Assembly (NCBI GenBank): GCA_038748065.1
Contig: JBCDJG010000004.1
Coordinates: 83,933-147,932, forward strand
From: JBCDJG01 sp038748065
GTDB taxonomy: Bacteria > Pseudomonadota > Gammaproteobacteria > Pseudomonadales > Halieaceae
Length of the DNA stretch: 64,000 nucleotides
Direction: 5' to 3'
Both the position numbers and the translations under genes were made by a program. Shown piece by piece: positions 8,357-16,617 of the stretch. Every line of letters begins with the position of its first letter. Position 1 is the first letter of the stretch. The notes under the pieces were generated by a model that searched no databases, was not told the origin of the DNA, and saw only the letters and a program-made list of their open reading frames with translations.

Positions 8357-9953
8357 GCACCAAGTGTTTGCCGAGTTTCTGCCGGCAACGCGATCCGCGC
8401 TTTCGCGACTGGTCCTGTTGCACGGCTGGGGCTGTAATCGTGAGGCGTTCAGGCCCTTACTGGTGCAGCTCCGTCCGTGGGCGGATGTCACCCTGTTAGA
8501 ACTGCCGGGCGCCAGCGATGAACTCGTGGCGGACGAGCTGACGCTGGAATCGGTGCTGGAGCAATTGCTCGCGGCCGCGCCTGCTGAGCCTGCAAGCTAC
8601 GTAGGCTGGTCGCTGGGCGGGCAACTGGTAACCGAACTGGCGCGCCGCGCGCCCGAGCGCGTGTCGACCCTGGTGACTCTGTGCTACAACCCGTTGTACC
8701 TGGGTGACGGGGCCGACTGGCCTGGGCTTGGCGAATCGACCCTGCAAGAGTTTGCGCGGCGCATCCGCGATGACGCCCAAAGCACGCTGAACCGCTTCGA
8801 TATCCTGCAGAGTGAGGGCAGCCCGCAAGCGGCTGAGCTCAGGCGCTACCTGCGCGGCCAGCGCCGCACCCTGCAGCCACTGGCTCTGCTGCAAAGCCTG
8901 ACATGGCTTGGCCTGGACCAGCGCGCCGTGTTGCCGCGCTTACCGCAAGCACAGCTCCACCTTTTTGGTCCCAACGATAGTTTGGTTGATGCCAGCATCC
9001 CGGAGCGACTGCGGTCGGTGCTGAGCCAAGGTCCAGCGTTTAGTGGCCAGTGCTCTATCCAAACAGTTCCGGCCACTTCGCACATGCTGCCGCTGGAAGC
9101 CCCCGGTCAGGTGGCTGCCCGCATTGCCGCGCATCTTGGACTGAACCTTGCTGATGAGATAGCGCAGCCCAGCGCGCCCGTCAGCAAACGGGATGTTGCG
9201 GCATCATTTGGACGCTGCGCTGCCAGCTACGATGCTGTAGCGGATTTACAGCGCAAGGTAGGTGCCGCGCTGCTCGCCCGGCTCGATGACCAGTCCCCTG
9301 AGCCTGCTACAGTGCTGGACCTGGGCAGCGGCACCGGTGCCCACAGCGGCGAACTCAGGCGTCGACTTCCTCATGCGAAATACATCGGGCTTGACCTGGC
9401 TGAGGGCATGGCGCGCTTCGCGCGCGGAAACTACCCCCGGGAGTCCTGGTTGGTTGGCGACGCCGAGGCCTTACCCCTGGCTTCATCGTCTGTAGACCTG
9501 ATTTTTAGCAGCCTGGCGTTGCAGTGGTGTTATCGGCCCCGCTTACTCATGGCTGAAATAGCGCGAATCCTGCGTCCCGGAGGGCTGTGCCTGTTCAGCA
9601 CGCTAGGGCCGGGGACACTCGGTGAACTCCGCGATGCCTGGGCTGCCGTGGATGAATATCGCCACGTGAATACCTTTTTGCCAGGGTCGGAACTGCAACA
9701 GTCGGCGGCATTGCTGCCTGGCGTAAAGCTAGAGCTGGAACGTACTCCGATCGTGATGCGCTATCAGCGGGTTCAGGACCTGCTGCGGGAACTGAAAGGC
9801 CTGGGCGCGCACAACGTGAACCATGAGCGCCCTTCCGGCCTCACCACGCCCTCGCGCTTGCGCGCGATGTTTGCCGTCTATGAAGCGCAGCGAGAGCGCG
9901 GCTACCTGCCGGCCACCTACGACGTGCTCTACGGCACTTTGGAGAAAGTATGA
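8349..9953 (+). CDS. bioHC: bifunctional biotin protein BioHC: pimeloyl-ACP methyl ester esterase fused to malonyl-ACP O-methyltransferase
   Basis: 534 residues holding two enzymes. Residues ~1-260 are an alpha/beta hydrolase of the BioH type: LVLLHGWGCN oxyanion block, nucleophile GWSLGG (Ser ~88), acid in FGPNDSLVD (~212) and His in TSHMLPLEAP (~241). Residues ~275-534 are BioC: SKRDVAASFGRCAASYD, SAM motif VLDLGSGTGAHSG (~320), and SSLALQWCYRPRLLMAEIARILRPGG. BioC methylates malonyl-ACP to prime pimelate assembly by fatty acid synthase; BioH removes the methyl to stop elongation, so both ends of the same pathway arm are in one chain. Such fusions are known from some marine gammaproteobacteria. 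Start GTG 8349 overlaps the bioF end; the stop overlaps bioD by 4 bp. Confidence 0.92.
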   Translation: MSEHQVFAEFLPATRSALSRLVLLHGWGCNREAFRPLLVQLRPWADVTLLELPGASDELVADELTLESVLEQLLAAAPAEPASYVGWSLGGQLVTELARRAPERVSTLVTLCYNPLYLGDGADWPGLGESTLQEFARRIRDDAQSTLNRFDILQSEGSPQAAELRRYLRGQRRTLQPLALLQSLTWLGLDQRAVLPRLPQAQLHLFGPNDSLVDASIPERLRSVLSQGPAFSGQCSIQTVPATSHMLPLEAPGQVAARIAAHLGLNLADEIAQPSAPVSKRDVAASFGRCAASYDAVADLQRKVGAALLARLDDQSPEPATVLDLGSGTGAHSGELRRRLPHAKYIGLDLAEGMARFARGNYPRESWLVGDAEALPLASSSVDLIFSSLALQWCYRPRLLMAEIARILRPGGLCLFSTLGPGTLGELRDAWAAVDEYRHVNTFLPGSELQQSAALLPGVKLELERTPIVMRYQRVQDLLRELKGLGAHNVNHERPSGLTTPSRLRAMFAVYEAQRERGYLPATYDVLYGTLEKV

Positions 9954-10627
9954 CGCGGACGTTTTTCGTGACGGGCACCGACACCGAGATCGGCAAAACT
10001 GCCATGAGCTGTGCCCTGCTGGAGGCGGCCGCGGCCGCCGGCTTGAGCACAGCGGGTTTGAAACCGGTCGCCGCAGGTTGTGACGCAGATGGCCGCAACG
10101 AGGATGCCCTCGCGCTGATGGCCTCAATGACCGCTGAGTTGTCCTATGAAGACGTTAACCCCGTGGCGCTGCAAGAAGCGATTGCGCCCCACATCGCCGC
10201 TGACCATGAAGGCCGCAGGCTGGATGCTGACTATCTTGCCGGCCTGTGCCGAGAGCCCATGGCGGGTGGACATGATCTGTTGCTGATAGAAGGCGCTGGC
10301 GGCTGGCGGGTACCGCTGAACGCACGTGAGACTCTGGCTGATGTCGCGGTGCAATTACAGGTGCCGGTGATCCTTGTGGTCGGCATGCGCCTGGGGTGTA
10401 TAAATCATGCCTTGCTCACCGCAGAAGCCGTAGCAGGCGACGGATTAACACTGGCTGGTTGGATAGCCAATCAGTGTGGGCCGCGCATGGATTGCCATGA
10501 ACAAAATCTGGATACCCTGCGGGCACTGATGCCCGCGCCCTGTTTGGGTGACGTGCCCTGGTTGACGCCCTTCTCAGCTGCCAAAGCTGCAAATTATATT
10601 GAACTACCTGCTCTAAAAGGTAAGTGA
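9950..10627 (+). CDS. bioD: ATP-dependent dethiobiotin synthetase
   Basis: Closes the ureido ring of 7,8-diaminononanoate with CO2 and ATP. The N-terminal P-loop is GTDTEIGKT (residues 8-16), followed by GLKPVAAGCD and the conserved IEGAGGWRVPLN block (about 108-119) that binds the substrate. 225 residues is the normal length. ATG overlaps the bioHC stop (ATGA). bioA, the remaining biotin gene, is not in the window. Downstream 225 bp to the next gene contain no convincing terminator; a short AGGCG/CGCCT hairpin at about 10654-10672 lacks a T-run. Confidence 0.93.
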   Translation: MTRTFFVTGTDTEIGKTAMSCALLEAAAAAGLSTAGLKPVAAGCDADGRNEDALALMASMTAELSYEDVNPVALQEAIAPHIAADHEGRRLDADYLAGLCREPMAGGHDLLLIEGAGGWRVPLNARETLADVAVQLQVPVILVVGMRLGCINHALLTAEAVAGDGLTLAGWIANQCGPRMDCHEQNLDTLRALMPAPCLGDVPWLTPFSAAKAANYIELPALKGK

Positions 10628-10708
10628 GTACAAACACACACAATTTCTGCCAGGCGCCTTTATAACGCCTCGATAGCATCCGGGACCGCCCGCCTCTGAA
10701 AAAGATAT

Positions 10709-10736
10709 TTGACTTTTGGCCTGTTTGAGCCACAAT
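10709..10736 (+). promoter_or_regulatory. possible promoter of the acyl-CoA dehydrogenase gene
   Basis: TTGACT (10709-10714), 16-bp spacer, CACAAT (10731-10736), about 117 bp before the ATG at 10853. Both hexamers are imperfect, so this is a weak call. Confidence 0.3.
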
Positions 10737-10852
10737 GTAAACGCTGAACACATACACCGGATGTCACACTTACGGCACACGCTTGGCTCGCTCGAGTGAT
10801 GAGTGACGAATGAGAGCGTGCTGCAGATCCCATAACCAAGAGGTAACAAGAC

Positions 10853-12646
10853 ATGCCAGAGTACAAAGCGCCCCTACGCGATATCAGCTTTGCCATGAAC
10901 GAGCTGCTCGAAGCGGAGCAACTGTTCCAGACACTGCCCGGTTACGAAGAGGCCACCCGCGACCTGATGGACGCCATCGTTGAGGAAGGAGCGAAGTTTG
11001 CGGAGCAAATCCTGTCGCCCCTGAATCAGAGTGGTGATGAGGAGGGTTGCACTTGGTCTGAGGAAGGCGTGAAGACCCCCGAGGGTTTTCCCCAGGCTTA
11101 CCATCATTACGTAGAGAACGGTTGGCCGGCCCTTGCAGCAGAGACCGAATACGGTGGCCAAGGCATGCCCAACCTGCTGGGCATCATTATTAATGAGCTA
11201 ACGGGCACCGCGAACTGGTCCTGGGGTATGTACCCGGGCTTGTCGCACGGCGCGATTAAAACGCTTGAAGAGCATGGCGATGCCGAGCAGAAGAACACCT
11301 ATCTGACCAAGCTGGTTGAAGGTAGCTGGACCGGCACGATGTGTCTGACCGAAGCGCATTGTGGTTCCGATCTCGGCCTGCTTCGCACCAAGGCCGAACC
11401 ACAGGCGGATGGCAGCTACGCCATCACCGGAACCAAGATCTTCATCAGCGCCGGCGAGCACGACATGGCCGAGAACATTGTGCATATCGTGCTGGCGCGC
11501 CTGCCTGATGCACCCGCTGGCACCAAGGGCATCTCGCTGTTTGTTGTGCCCAAGTTCAATGTCAGCGAAGACGGCGGCGTGGGCGAACGCAACGCTGTGC
11601 ACTGCGCTTCCATCGAGAAAAAGATGGGCATCAAAGCATCCGCCACCTGCGTGATGAACTTCGATGGTGCCAAGGGCTACCTGATCGGCCCGCCGAACAA
11701 GGGCCTGAACGCCATGTTCACTTTTATGAACACCGCGCGCATCGGTACCGCCATCCAGGGCCTGGCTCACGCTGAGCTGTCCTTGCAAGGCGCACTGGAC
11801 TATGCCCGTGATCGCCTCGCGATGCGCAGCCTCACGGGCCCGAAAAATCCCGATGGCCCGGCAGACCCGATCATCGTGCACCCTGACGTGCGCCGTATGC
11901 TGCTGACGCAGAAGGCCTTTGTGGAAGGCATTCGCCCCTTCCTTTACTACCTCGCCATGCTGGGCGACGTGCTCGATCATGGTAGCGAAGAGGAAGCGAA
12001 AAAAGCCGACGACCTGTTGGCTTTCCTTACCCCGATCGCGAAGGCCTTCGCCACCGAGGTAGGTTTTGAGTCTGCCAACCTGGGGCTGCAGGTGTACGGC
12101 GGCCACGGCTTCATTAAAGAGTGGGGTATGGAGCAGATCGTGCGCGATGCACGTATCGCCAGCCTCTACGAAGGCACCACCGGTATCCAGGCCATGGACC
12201 TGATCGGCCGTAAAGTGCTGGGCTCCGGTGGCAAGCTGCTACTGGGCTTTACCGAGAACATCGACCAGTTCTGCGACGCTCACAGCGATGAGGCGGATGC
12301 CGTCTATATCAACGAGCTCAAGCGCTACAAGGATGAGTGGATTGATGTTTCTATGCAGATCGGCGAGAAGGCCATGCAAAACGCAGACGAAGCCGGTGCC
12401 GCTGCTGTGGATTACCTGATGTACTCGGGCTACGTCACCCTGGCTTACTTCTGGGCTCGCAGCGCCGTATTGGCGCGCCAAAAGATTGCTGAGGCTGATG
12501 GTGACGCTTCATTCTACGAAGCCAAGCTGATGACTGCGGAGTTCTACTTCGAGCGCATTTTGCCGCGTACCCTGGCGCATAAGGAAGCCCTGCAATCTGG
12601 CGCTGAAAACCTGATGCAAATGCCCGAAGCGATGTTTGACTTCTAA
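10853..12646 (+). CDS. acyl-CoA dehydrogenase (597-residue class)
   Basis: FAD enzyme that introduces a trans-2 double bond into an acyl-CoA. It belongs to the ~600-residue class with an additional C-terminal domain, which includes DmdC (methylmercaptopropionyl-CoA dehydrogenase) and medium/long-chain FadE-type enzymes in marine bacteria and Pseudomonas. Visible: MCLTEAHCGSDLGLLRTKAEP (FAD/substrate block, about 163-183), ITGTKIFISAGEHDM, LQVYGGHGFIKEWGMEQIVRDARIASLYEGTTGIQAMDLIGRK (about 405-447) with the C-terminal catalytic region. Substrate cannot be read from sequence. RBS AGAGG lies 8-12 bp before ATG 10853. A strong terminator follows. Confidence 0.88.
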   Translation: MPEYKAPLRDISFAMNELLEAEQLFQTLPGYEEATRDLMDAIVEEGAKFAEQILSPLNQSGDEEGCTWSEEGVKTPEGFPQAYHHYVENGWPALAAETEYGGQGMPNLLGIIINELTGTANWSWGMYPGLSHGAIKTLEEHGDAEQKNTYLTKLVEGSWTGTMCLTEAHCGSDLGLLRTKAEPQADGSYAITGTKIFISAGEHDMAENIVHIVLARLPDAPAGTKGISLFVVPKFNVSEDGGVGERNAVHCASIEKKMGIKASATCVMNFDGAKGYLIGPPNKGLNAMFTFMNTARIGTAIQGLAHAELSLQGALDYARDRLAMRSLTGPKNPDGPADPIIVHPDVRRMLLTQKAFVEGIRPFLYYLAMLGDVLDHGSEEEAKKADDLLAFLTPIAKAFATEVGFESANLGLQVYGGHGFIKEWGMEQIVRDARIASLYEGTTGIQAMDLIGRKVLGSGGKLLLGFTENIDQFCDAHSDEADAVYINELKRYKDEWIDVSMQIGEKAMQNADEAGAAAVDYLMYSGYVTLAYFWARSAVLARQKIAEADGDASFYEAKLMTAEFYFERILPRTLAHKEALQSGAENLMQMPEAMFDF

Positions 12647-12697
12647 TCCTTTGCTGCTCGGGAAGCACGCCGAAAAGGCGTGACTTTCCGTCCTGTC

Positions 12698-12735
12698 GGG
12701 GGGAGAATTTGCGAAGGCAATCTCCCCCTTTTTTT
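12698..12735 (+). terminator. rho-independent terminator after the acyl-CoA dehydrogenase gene
   Basis: GGGGGAGA (12699-12706) pairs with TCTCCCCC (12721-12728), followed by a run of seven T (12729-12735). The T-run directly abuts the ATG of the next gene. Confidence 0.85.
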
Positions 12736-12960
12736 ATGACCGACGAAAAACCCGACAAGCCTGAAGAGCTGGACAAGAGTTACCAGAACCAGCTCACAGA
12801 CGAAGACCAGGCCCGCGTTGATGAATTCATCTCCAAGGGCGTGAATTCGGTGGAGCGCAAGCCGTTCCGAGTGTGGCGCCTGCTGTTGATGCTACTGGTT
12901 GTGGTCACTTCCCTCAGCGTGCTTAGCCAACTGCTGGCGAAGTGGTCAGGGGTTTACTAG
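12736..12960 (+). CDS. DUF3094 family small membrane protein
   Basis: 74 residues. The N-terminal half is acidic and soluble (EELDKSYQNQLTDEDQARVDEFI), then comes the characteristic SKGVNSVERKPFRVWRL, then a single hydrophobic segment (LLLMLLVVVTSLSVLSQLLA, about 50-69). The VNSVERKPFRP-like sequence followed by one membrane span is what I know of DUF3094 proteins of gammaproteobacteria; function unknown. ATG 12736 is chosen because it fits the family start. It has no ribosome site and follows directly on a terminator T-run; an in-frame TTG at 12709 lies inside the terminator loop and has a G-rich stretch in front, so initiation is unclear. Confidence 0.65.
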   Translation: MTDEKPDKPEELDKSYQNQLTDEDQARVDEFISKGVNSVERKPFRVWRLLLMLLVVVTSLSVLSQLLAKWSGVY

Positions 12961-12980
12961 GGAAAGCGCTCTGGTATAGT
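12953..12980 (+). promoter_or_regulatory. possible promoter of tRNA-Pro
   Basis: TTTACT (12953-12958), 16-bp spacer, TATAGT (12975-12980), 18 bp before the mature tRNA 5' end. The -10 matches the consensus at 5 of 6 positions; the -35 is weaker and overlaps the end of the preceding gene. Confidence 0.45.
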
Positions 12981-12998
12981 GGCGCTCCTCAAAATCCA

Positions 12999-13075
12999 CG
13001 GTGTGTGGCGCAGCCTGGTAGCGCACTTCCTTCGGGAGGAAGGGGTCGGAGGTTCGAATCCTCTCACACCGACCA
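12999..13075 (+). tRNA. tRNA-Pro (anticodon CGG)
   Basis: 77 nt with perfect acceptor stem CGGTGTG/CACACCG (12999-13005 with 13065-13071), D arm with GCGC..GCGC, anticodon stem CTTCC/GGAAG around the loop TTCGGGA (13031-13037; anticodon CGG at 13033-13035), T arm GAGG-TTCGAAT-CCTC, and an encoded CCA end. CGG reads proline codon CCG. A dead insertion sequence begins 50 bp downstream. Confidence 0.96.
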
Positions 13076-13124
13076 ACACAAACACGGTGTATTCCGGGTA
13101 CATCCGATACCGGAGCGCCGGCCG

Positions 13125-13142
13125 CCGGAGACATGGTTTACA
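13125..13142 (+). repeat. left terminal inverted repeat of the IS481-type element
   Basis: CCGGAGACATGGTTTACA, exact inverse of 14361-14378. Confidence 0.9.
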
Positions 13143-14333
13143 GTTTTTCCGGTAGCCACGGATACAGGGCGGGTTCTACCCGCCCACAATCCTCATCAAA
13201 GAATCCTAGATCATAATCCATAAAGCTGACCAGCCAGATTTTGTCAGCAACCTCGCGTATGCCGACGATTTGGCCACCGAACACGACACTTAGGTTGACC
13301 TTCCGTCGCCCGATGCAGATCCTGCCGCACTTGGTCACTTTTACGGCTTTGTCGTGAAAGGGGTACTCAGGTTCCTCTGCGGGTCGGTATTGACGCGCTG
13401 AAGGTGTAAAGACTTCGGCAGGGTATTGCCCACCGAGCGCCTGATGCGGTCGCTCGTTATTGTAAATTCCCTAGAAGGTGTCGAAGCGACTCTGCTGCTG
13501 CAGGAAGTTGTAGGAGGCAGGCTTGGTGGCCTCTTTTTTCAAGGTCAGGTGCATGCGCTCGTGGCGTCCGTTCTGCTCCGGATGGCCTGGCTTGATACGC
13601 TCGATATTGATGCCCAGCTTGAGCCACCAGATAGAGAGTCGGCTGAGGCCGAAAAAGGCATTAGGTGAGGCGAACGGAATGCCGTTATCTGTGCGTATCG
13701 CGCCTGGCAGGCCGTAATCCTTGAATGCCTGCTCAAAGACGTGAAAGGCCAGCTCGGACTTGGTTGAGTCCAGACCTTCGCAGGCCAACAGATACCGGGA
13801 ACGGTAGTCGGTGATAGTCAGCGGATAGCAGTACTGGCGATTCCCCAGTAAGAACTCCCCTTTGTAGTCGGCACACCAGAGCGCGTTGGGTTCCAGCGCG
13901 TGGTTGAGTACCGTGCCCTGGGCTTTGCGTCGCCACCGCTTACGCCGCTTCACCAGTCCATTTCTGTCGAGAATGGCATGAACCGTGCTCTTGGCCGGCG
14001 GGTTGATCATGGGGTATTCCTTGATCAGCTTCGCGCGGATCTTGGGTGCACCCCAGGTTGGATACTCGCGCTTAATGGCGAGAATGGCCCGCTCGACCTG
14101 GAAAGGGAGCTTGTTCGCATGGCGGTAGGGTCGCCGGCTTCGGTCTTCCAGTCCCTTGGGGCCTAACTCCTTGTATCGGTTAAATATCTTGTAGCCGGTT
14201 GGCCTGGAGATACCAAACTCTCGACACACCACGGACATCTTCTCCCCATCAAGGAGTCGGGCAACAAACTTCAGTCGTTCATGCCCAAGAAGAGGGGCAG
14301 GCTCTCCATCGGTTTACACTCTTTCCAAGGCAT
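13138..14333 (-). pseudogene. IS481-family transposase, broken by a frameshift and an in-frame stop
   Basis: Reading minus strand: ATG 14333 starts MPWKECKPM, the usual IS481 start, but a one-base shift near 14295 is needed to reach the frame HERLKFVARLLDGEKMSVVCREFGISRPTGYKIF with the helix-turn-helix. The catalytic core follows: WCADYKGEF (first Asp), AIRTDNGIPFAS (second Asp), HPEQNGRHERMHLTLKKE (Glu). An amber TAG at 13471-13473 interrupts the frame just before GIYNNERPHQALGGQYPAEVF, a region normally continuous in this family, and the same frame then runs on to 13138. So all catalytic residues survive but the chain cannot be made intact. Confidence 0.85.
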
Positions 14334-14360
14334 TTGAGGTCCTCCCTCAAATACCTAATG

Positions 14361-14378
14361 TGTAAACCATGTCTCCGG
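14361..14378 (-). repeat. right terminal inverted repeat of the IS481-type element
   Basis: Exact inverse of 13125-13142. The 214 bp from here to the P450 gene show no gene; a loose inverted pair (CGTTAC..GGCCTTC at about 14434 and GAAGGC..GTAACG at about 14470) is the only structure seen. Confidence 0.9.
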
Positions 14379-14592
14379 TATATTCTGTAAGCTATGTGTC
14401 ACGAACTACAACATGTAGGGTCTCATGACCCTCGTTACACACTGGCCTTCGTTTTATCGAAGCGACGATGAAGGCTTTGGGTAACGCTCCGCGCCCGTGC
14501 CAACTGGCCCCCGATGCCTTGCCCATTAAATTTGCCTGAGTTGACTGAGTTCGCCGCTGTTGCGAGCTGCGAGACGATGCCGTTACCCGGCC

Positions 14593-15738
14593 TCAAGCCC
14601 TTATCCGCAAGGCCGCGTAGCCTCGTGCCCAGTGCGACAGGCGCCAGCGCGATTCCACTACGTCAAAATCGGGATACAGAGCAAGCAGTCGCGGGAAGTA
14701 CGCCCGCGCCTCGAGGCGCGCAATGTGCTGGCCGATACATTTGTGCAGCCCAAAGCCAAGTGACAGGTGGTCTTTGCTGGGCCGCTCGATATCAAAGGCC
14801 TCGGGTTCCGAATAGTGTGCCGGGTCGTGGTTGGCCGCGGCAAATAGCAGGCTGATCTCGGCCCCTGCCGGTATGACTGTACCGTGCAACTCCAGGTCCT
14901 GCGTCAGTCGCCTGGGTAGCCCTTGCACGGGCGGCTCTCGGCGGAACATTTCTTCGATAGCGCTATCGAGAAGCGCCGGGTTCGCTAACAGCTTCTGTCG
15001 TTGTAGCGGGTATTTAGCTAACAGTCCGGTGCCATTGCCCAATAGGTTGATGGTGGTATCCACACCGGCAAAGCCCAGGCAATTGGCAAAAATACGCGTC
15101 TCCTCGGCGCTGAGCGCGCCTGCAGCCTCGCGCTTGACCAGCCAGCTGAGATGGTCCTCGCCCGGCTTGTGGCGTTTTTCCTCCAGCACCTGTTCAATCA
15201 TGGCGGCAAAATCATCCAGCACCTTAATGGCAATCTCAGGGCTGGCGGGCGTATCGGATTCAGGGTCGGTACCCATCAGGACCTCGCCGATGTCATACCA
15301 TTGGTCGATCGAGCTTTCCGGGAAGCCAAGGAAGCGTGTCATGAACAGCTGCGGGATACGCATTATGACGCGGTGGTAGAGGTCGATGTCGCCCTTAGCA
15401 GGCAATGCCTCGAAGAGTTCATCCACGATTGTATTGATCATGGGCCACAGTCGCTCAACGGTACCCTTGGAAAACTCTGGAATGATTTCTCGTCGAATGG
15501 TGCTGTGGGTTTCGCCATCTGTAGTAGCCAGCGAGGGAATGTAGCTGTGGCCGGTATCGCCGTTCAATGTGCCGTCTGGATGTCGCAAAAGACGGCGCAC
15601 GTCGTCAAAACGCGTAATCATCCAGATATCGCGGCTTGCGTCGTAATAGACGGGCTGCTGCTCTCGCAGTATGGCGTAACGCCCGTAGATGTCTTGATGG
15701 TAGGCAACAGACTGTACGTCAACGATGGGTTCAGCCAT
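14593..15738 (-). CDS. cytochrome P450
   Basis: 381-residue heme-thiolate monooxygenase, soluble bacterial type. I-helix oxygen-binding motif FAGVDTT (about 228), K-helix EMFR (ExxR), PRRLTQD, and the heme loop HLSLGFGLHKCIGQHIARLEAR with the ligand Cys at about residue 334. The normally invariant Phe that opens the heme loop (FGxGxHxC) is Leu here. Start: ATG 15738 (MAEPIVDVQ) has GGAG 8 bp upstream; longer versions of the frame extend into non-P450-like sequence. Substrate unknown; no ferredoxin or reductase gene is adjacent. It follows the TPR gene by 22 bp on the same strand. Confidence 0.88.
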   Translation of the reverse strand: MAEPIVDVQSVAYHQDIYGRYAILREQQPVYYDASRDIWMITRFDDVRRLLRHPDGTLNGDTGHSYIPSLATTDGETHSTIRREIIPEFSKGTVERLWPMINTIVDELFEALPAKGDIDLYHRVIMRIPQLFMTRFLGFPESSIDQWYDIGEVLMGTDPESDTPASPEIAIKVLDDFAAMIEQVLEEKRHKPGEDHLSWLVKREAAGALSAEETRIFANCLGFAGVDTTINLLGNGTGLLAKYPLQRQKLLANPALLDSAIEEMFRREPPVQGLPRRLTQDLELHGTVIPAGAEISLLFAAANHDPAHYSEPEAFDIERPSKDHLSLGFGLHKCIGQHIARLEARAYFPRLLALYPDFDVVESRWRLSHWARGYAALRIRA

Positions 15739-15760
15739 GTCTGTCTCCGGTCCGTGCTGG

Positions 15761-16543
15761 CTATTGGGCGCCCTTGGCGAGATAGAGTCGAGCGTCATCC
15801 TCGCGGCCAAGCTCCAGCAGCAGATTACCCATGAAACCATTGGCTTCGGGGTCGTCAGGTTGTAGCTCGAGAGCGTTCTCAAAGCTGGTAAGCGCTTCAC
15901 TGGTCCGCCCGAGGGCCCAGAGTACGGAACCGAGATTGATATGGACGGGCCCGAACAGTGGCCTCGTACGGGCTGACTCAGAATAACAGGGAAGAGCCTC
16001 ATCCATTCTGCCCAGCTGGTGCAGGCACATTCCTAGCAGGAATTGACCGTGGGCATCCAGCGTGGTCGAGGCCTTTAGCTGCTCAAGGCAGTCGAGAGCG
16101 CCAGCCCAGTTTTGCTGTGCCAGGTAAAGCTGAGCGAGGTTAGTCAGGGCATCCGGAAAACCAGGCTCGGCCTCCAGCGACTGCAGAAAGGCGGCCGCGG
16201 CTTTATCAGCCTGTCCCTGCTGAACGTAGATAGATCCAAGCACGTTCTGCAGCATCGGTTGTTCCGGATGCTGCTTGGCAAGTCGCTGGGCCATCGGGAG
16301 TGCCCGGGCGACCTCCTGTTTCTCATAGAGCTCCACCAGCGTTTGTAGTTCCCAGGGCTCCAGCGTCGGCGTACCGCCCATACGCCGATCGATCGCCTTG
16401 AGCAGCTTCTTCGCTTTACGGTGGCTGGGTATTTGCACAAGCACACGGGCATAGATGGCCCTAGCCTCCCGCAGTCGGCCTTCCCTTTCATGCTCCTTTG
16501 CCTCCACCATGGCCATCTCTATGGCTTGGTCAATTGCACTCAT
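15761..16543 (-). CDS. tetratricopeptide repeat protein
   Basis: 260 residues from MSAIDQAIEMAM, a start with GGGAG about 10 bp upstream. Several TPR units are visible: AREIYARVLVQ-like ARAIYARVLVQIPSHRKA, QNVLGSIYVQQGQADKAAAAFLQSLEAEPGFPDA, LTNLAQLYLAQQNWAGALDCLEQ, QFLLGMCLHQLGRMDEALPCYSESARTRPLFGP, HINLGSVLWALGRTSEALTSFENALELQPDDPEA, NGFMGNLLLELGREDDARLYL. No signal peptide, so probably cytoplasmic. In such proteins the superhelix binds partner proteins; a TPR-linked protein just upstream of a P450 suggests they are cotranscribed, but no role can be stated. Confidence 0.75.
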   Translation of the reverse strand: MSAIDQAIEMAMVEAKEHEREGRLREARAIYARVLVQIPSHRKAKKLLKAIDRRMGGTPTLEPWELQTLVELYEKQEVARALPMAQRLAKQHPEQPMLQNVLGSIYVQQGQADKAAAAFLQSLEAEPGFPDALTNLAQLYLAQQNWAGALDCLEQLKASTTLDAHGQFLLGMCLHQLGRMDEALPCYSESARTRPLFGPVHINLGSVLWALGRTSEALTSFENALELQPDDPEANGFMGNLLLELGREDDARLYLAKGAQ

Positions 16544-16617
16544 CTCTACGGTTCTCCCGGCCGCGCTCGCCATAATACGCAATAGCCTCCATCGGGTCCA
16601 AGGGCGTGCACTTACCG

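Larger units (their letters stand above)
13125..14378 (-). mobile_element. IS481-family insertion sequence (inactive)
   Basis: About 1254 bp bounded by perfect 18-bp inverted repeats CCGGAGACATGGTTTACA (13125-13142) and its complement (14361-14378), around a single transposase gene on the minus strand. Length and one-gene layout fit the IS481 family. I see no convincing target duplication next to the ends. The element is dead: the transposase frame is broken twice. Confidence 0.85.

Noticed and set aside
12999..13124. Phage or island attachment site at the tRNA-Pro 3' end
   Set aside because: No repeat of the tRNA 3' end is seen elsewhere in the window; the neighbouring element is an insertion sequence with its own ends.
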